Translations under genes and position numbers: made by a program | Assembly (NCBI GenBank): GCA_001460835.1 | Contig: CYKH01001669.1 | Span: 4,561-29,568 of the forward strand | Direction of reading: 5' to 3' | DNA from: Bodo saltans | Taxonomy: Eukaryota > Euglenozoa > Kinetoplastea > Eubodonida > Bodonidae | Length of the DNA stretch: 25,008 bases | In this document: in pieces, positions 24,128 to 25,008 of the stretch | How positions within the stretch are numbered: the first letter of the stretch is position 1 | Layout of the letters: the number at the start of each line of letters is the position of its first letter | Notes under the pieces: generated by a model | The model's input: only the letters and a program-made list of their open reading frames with translations | The model's database searches: none | What the model was told of the DNA's origin: nothing

Positions 24128-24398
24128 ACTCTTAGAAAGAAAACGTCGAAAAAAAACTGACGACGATAGGATTGGGAAGTGTGACGAAGAGAGGTAGTTC
24201 GAAATTCTGTTCCCTCTTTTTACTTCTTGCAGCTGCAAGGTTGCATATGAATCCCGAGACAACAAAAAAGGTGGTTCAAGTCATTTTGAAAAGAAACCAG
24301 ATTAAATTACACACCCACTCTCTCACCCCCCGTGTCATCTTCCCACACTCAGCAACCCCTTCATTTACCAATTAGCAAGCGCCATCACAACTGTGAGA
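23827..24398 (+). repeat. 572-bp tandem duplication, unit A
   Basis: This unit covers the last 100 codons of the giant gene (second half of the vWA domain), its stop codon and 271 bases of trailer. It is repeated head to tail without spacer at 24399-24970, and I found no differences between the two by eye. Confidence 0.95.
24128..24398 (+). promoter_or_regulatory. Trailer of the giant gene with acceptor-like sites
   Basis: This stretch holds a pyrimidine tract with AG at 24211-24232 and a C/T-rich run with AG at 24351-24352, both typical of acceptors for a downstream gene. The only frame after them is a 43-codon one from the ATG at 24245, with no recognisable features. Confidence 0.4.
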
Positions 24399-24970
24399 GG
24401 GTCAAGGTCTCCGGATGGCCGCAACCATGATCAACACGTATGGAGGATCAGCACCAACGTATCTTATCATTGTGGCAAACAAAGACTCGTTTGACAATGC
24501 TCTGATTTATGAAACACTTGGCATCACTGCTCGCATCATGACCATCAGCGTGAGCACCACCGTACAAGTACTGCCGCTCTTCCAGTCTGGCGCTTTTAGA
24601 AACCCTCAGTACCAAGGGCATTCAGACACGTTTGTTGCGATGTCGCAAAGTGATGCGGTACTCGCTGAGAACATGATGGATATTATGTGTTCGAACTAAA
24701 CTCTTAGAAAGAAAACGTCGAAAAAAAACTGACGACGATAGGATTGGGAAGTGTGACGAAGAGAGGTAGTTCGAAATTCTGTTCCCTCTTTTTACTTCTT
24801 GCAGCTGCAAGGTTGCATATGAATCCCGAGACAACAAAAAAGGTGGTTCAAGTCATTTTGAAAAGAAACCAGATTAAATTACACACCCACTCTCTCACCC
24901 CCCGTGTCATCTTCCCACACTCAGCAACCCCTTCATTTACCAATTAGCAAGCGCCATCACAACTGTGAGA
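24399..24970 (+). repeat. 572-bp tandem duplication, unit B (orphan 3' end of giant gene)
   Basis: This is a second copy of the vWA C-terminal coding segment and trailer. A 94-codon frame (24415-24699) begins at an internal Met of the vWA domain and encodes the same C-terminus as unit A. It has no signal peptide and is best read as a gene fragment. The two acceptor-like sites recur here, with AGs at 24803-24804 and 24923-24924, so the next gene to the right would have doubled acceptors. Confidence 0.9.
24415..24699 (+). pseudogene. Duplicated 3' fragment of the giant gene (vWA C-terminus)
   Basis: These 94 codons are identical in sequence to the end of the giant protein and include the same stop. 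The fragment lacks the metal-binding strand of the vWA domain and everything before it, so it cannot fold as a full vWA domain. The pyrimidine tract and AG at 24211-24232 and at 24351-24352 lie upstream, so a short mRNA is conceivable but a function is unlikely. Confidence 0.8.
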
Positions 24971-25008
24971 TAGCATTGATCCATCATCATTGTCTCGTTA
25001 CCCCTCAC
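24700..25008 (+). other. Terminal spacer, no gene accepted
   Basis: These 309 bases are the trailer of the duplicated fragment, including its acceptor-like tracts, plus 38 single-copy bases at the right edge of the window. I see no gene here. Confidence 0.6.

Noticed and set aside
24245-24375. 43-codon frame after the giant gene, repeated at 24817-24947
   Set aside because: It is short, basic and low in complexity, and its doubling is explained by the 572-bp repeat. It is more likely trailer sequence than a gene.
21294-24970. The 599- and 572-bp repeats as terminal repeats of a mobile element
   Set aside because: The units are directly abutting copies of the gene's own coding and trailer sequence. 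There is no transposase, reverse transcriptase, inverted ends or target-site duplication.
1-25008. tRNA, rRNA, snoRNA, CRISPR or virus-derived elements
   Set aside because: I looked through the spacers on both strands and found no convincing tRNA arms, box C/D pair, regularly spaced repeats or viral protein signatures. Short or divergent RNA genes could still be missed by eye.

Overview
The window looks like nuclear DNA of a flagellated kinetoplastid-type protist, most likely a free-living bodonid such as Bodo saltans. I infer this from layout and gene content, not from a database match. Every gene that can be supported lies on the + strand, none needs cis-introns, intergenic gaps are mostly 0.1-0.5 kb, and nearly every start codon follows a pyrimidine-rich tract and an AG. 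That is what a polycistronic unit matured by spliced-leader trans-splicing looks like. No promoter is visible, as expected for that gene-expression mode. IFT88 shows that the organism builds a cilium or flagellum.

Layout. 1-2247: C-terminal part of an FHIP/RAI16-like protein (FTS-Hook-FHIP dynein adaptor complex), open at the left window edge. 2414-3895: a JMJD4-type JmjC hydroxylase. 4015-6564: a small array of secreted cysteine-rich proteins of a family I do not recognise, with two apparently intact genes (4015-4674, 5911-6564), a decayed copy between them and a 191-bp 3' fragment of that copy. 6759-8384 and 8739-10322: a tandem pair of paralogous MFS transporters. 10832-11392: a small protein whose tail resembles the Sec16 C-terminus. 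11627-13999: IFT88. 14315-15379: an unrecognised acidic-tailed protein with a Cys/His cluster. 15648-24127: a giant secreted multidomain protein made of a signal peptide, kelch-like repeats, Cys-rich GCC2/GCC3-type repeats, Ig-like domains, a second Cys-rich block, a CBM4/9-like jelly roll, a third Cys-rich block, two cadherin/VCBS-like domains and a C-terminal vWA domain.

The most notable structure is in the giant gene. A gapless 599-bp head-to-tail duplication (21294-21892 / 21893-22491) shifts the frame by 2 and splits it into a 2086-codon 5' frame and a 3' frame ending at 24127. Without one unit, the reading frame would run through about 2626 codons. The two units differ at 9 sites, all in the first 246 bp and almost all synonymous, which looks like two alleles joined end to end, either by unequal exchange or by assembly of two haplotypes. 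A second gapless duplication of 572 bp, seemingly identical, repeats the gene's 3' end and trailer (23827-24398 / 24399-24970).

The housekeeping genes (FHIP, JMJD4, IFT88, the Sec16-like protein) share no obvious pathway beyond intracellular and flagellar transport. Shared transcription units in kinetoplastids need not group by function. The accessory part, namely the Cys-rich array and the giant multidomain protein, faces the outside of the cell and is the likeliest place for undescribed biology. I saw no transposon, virus-derived element, CRISPR array, rRNA or tRNA.
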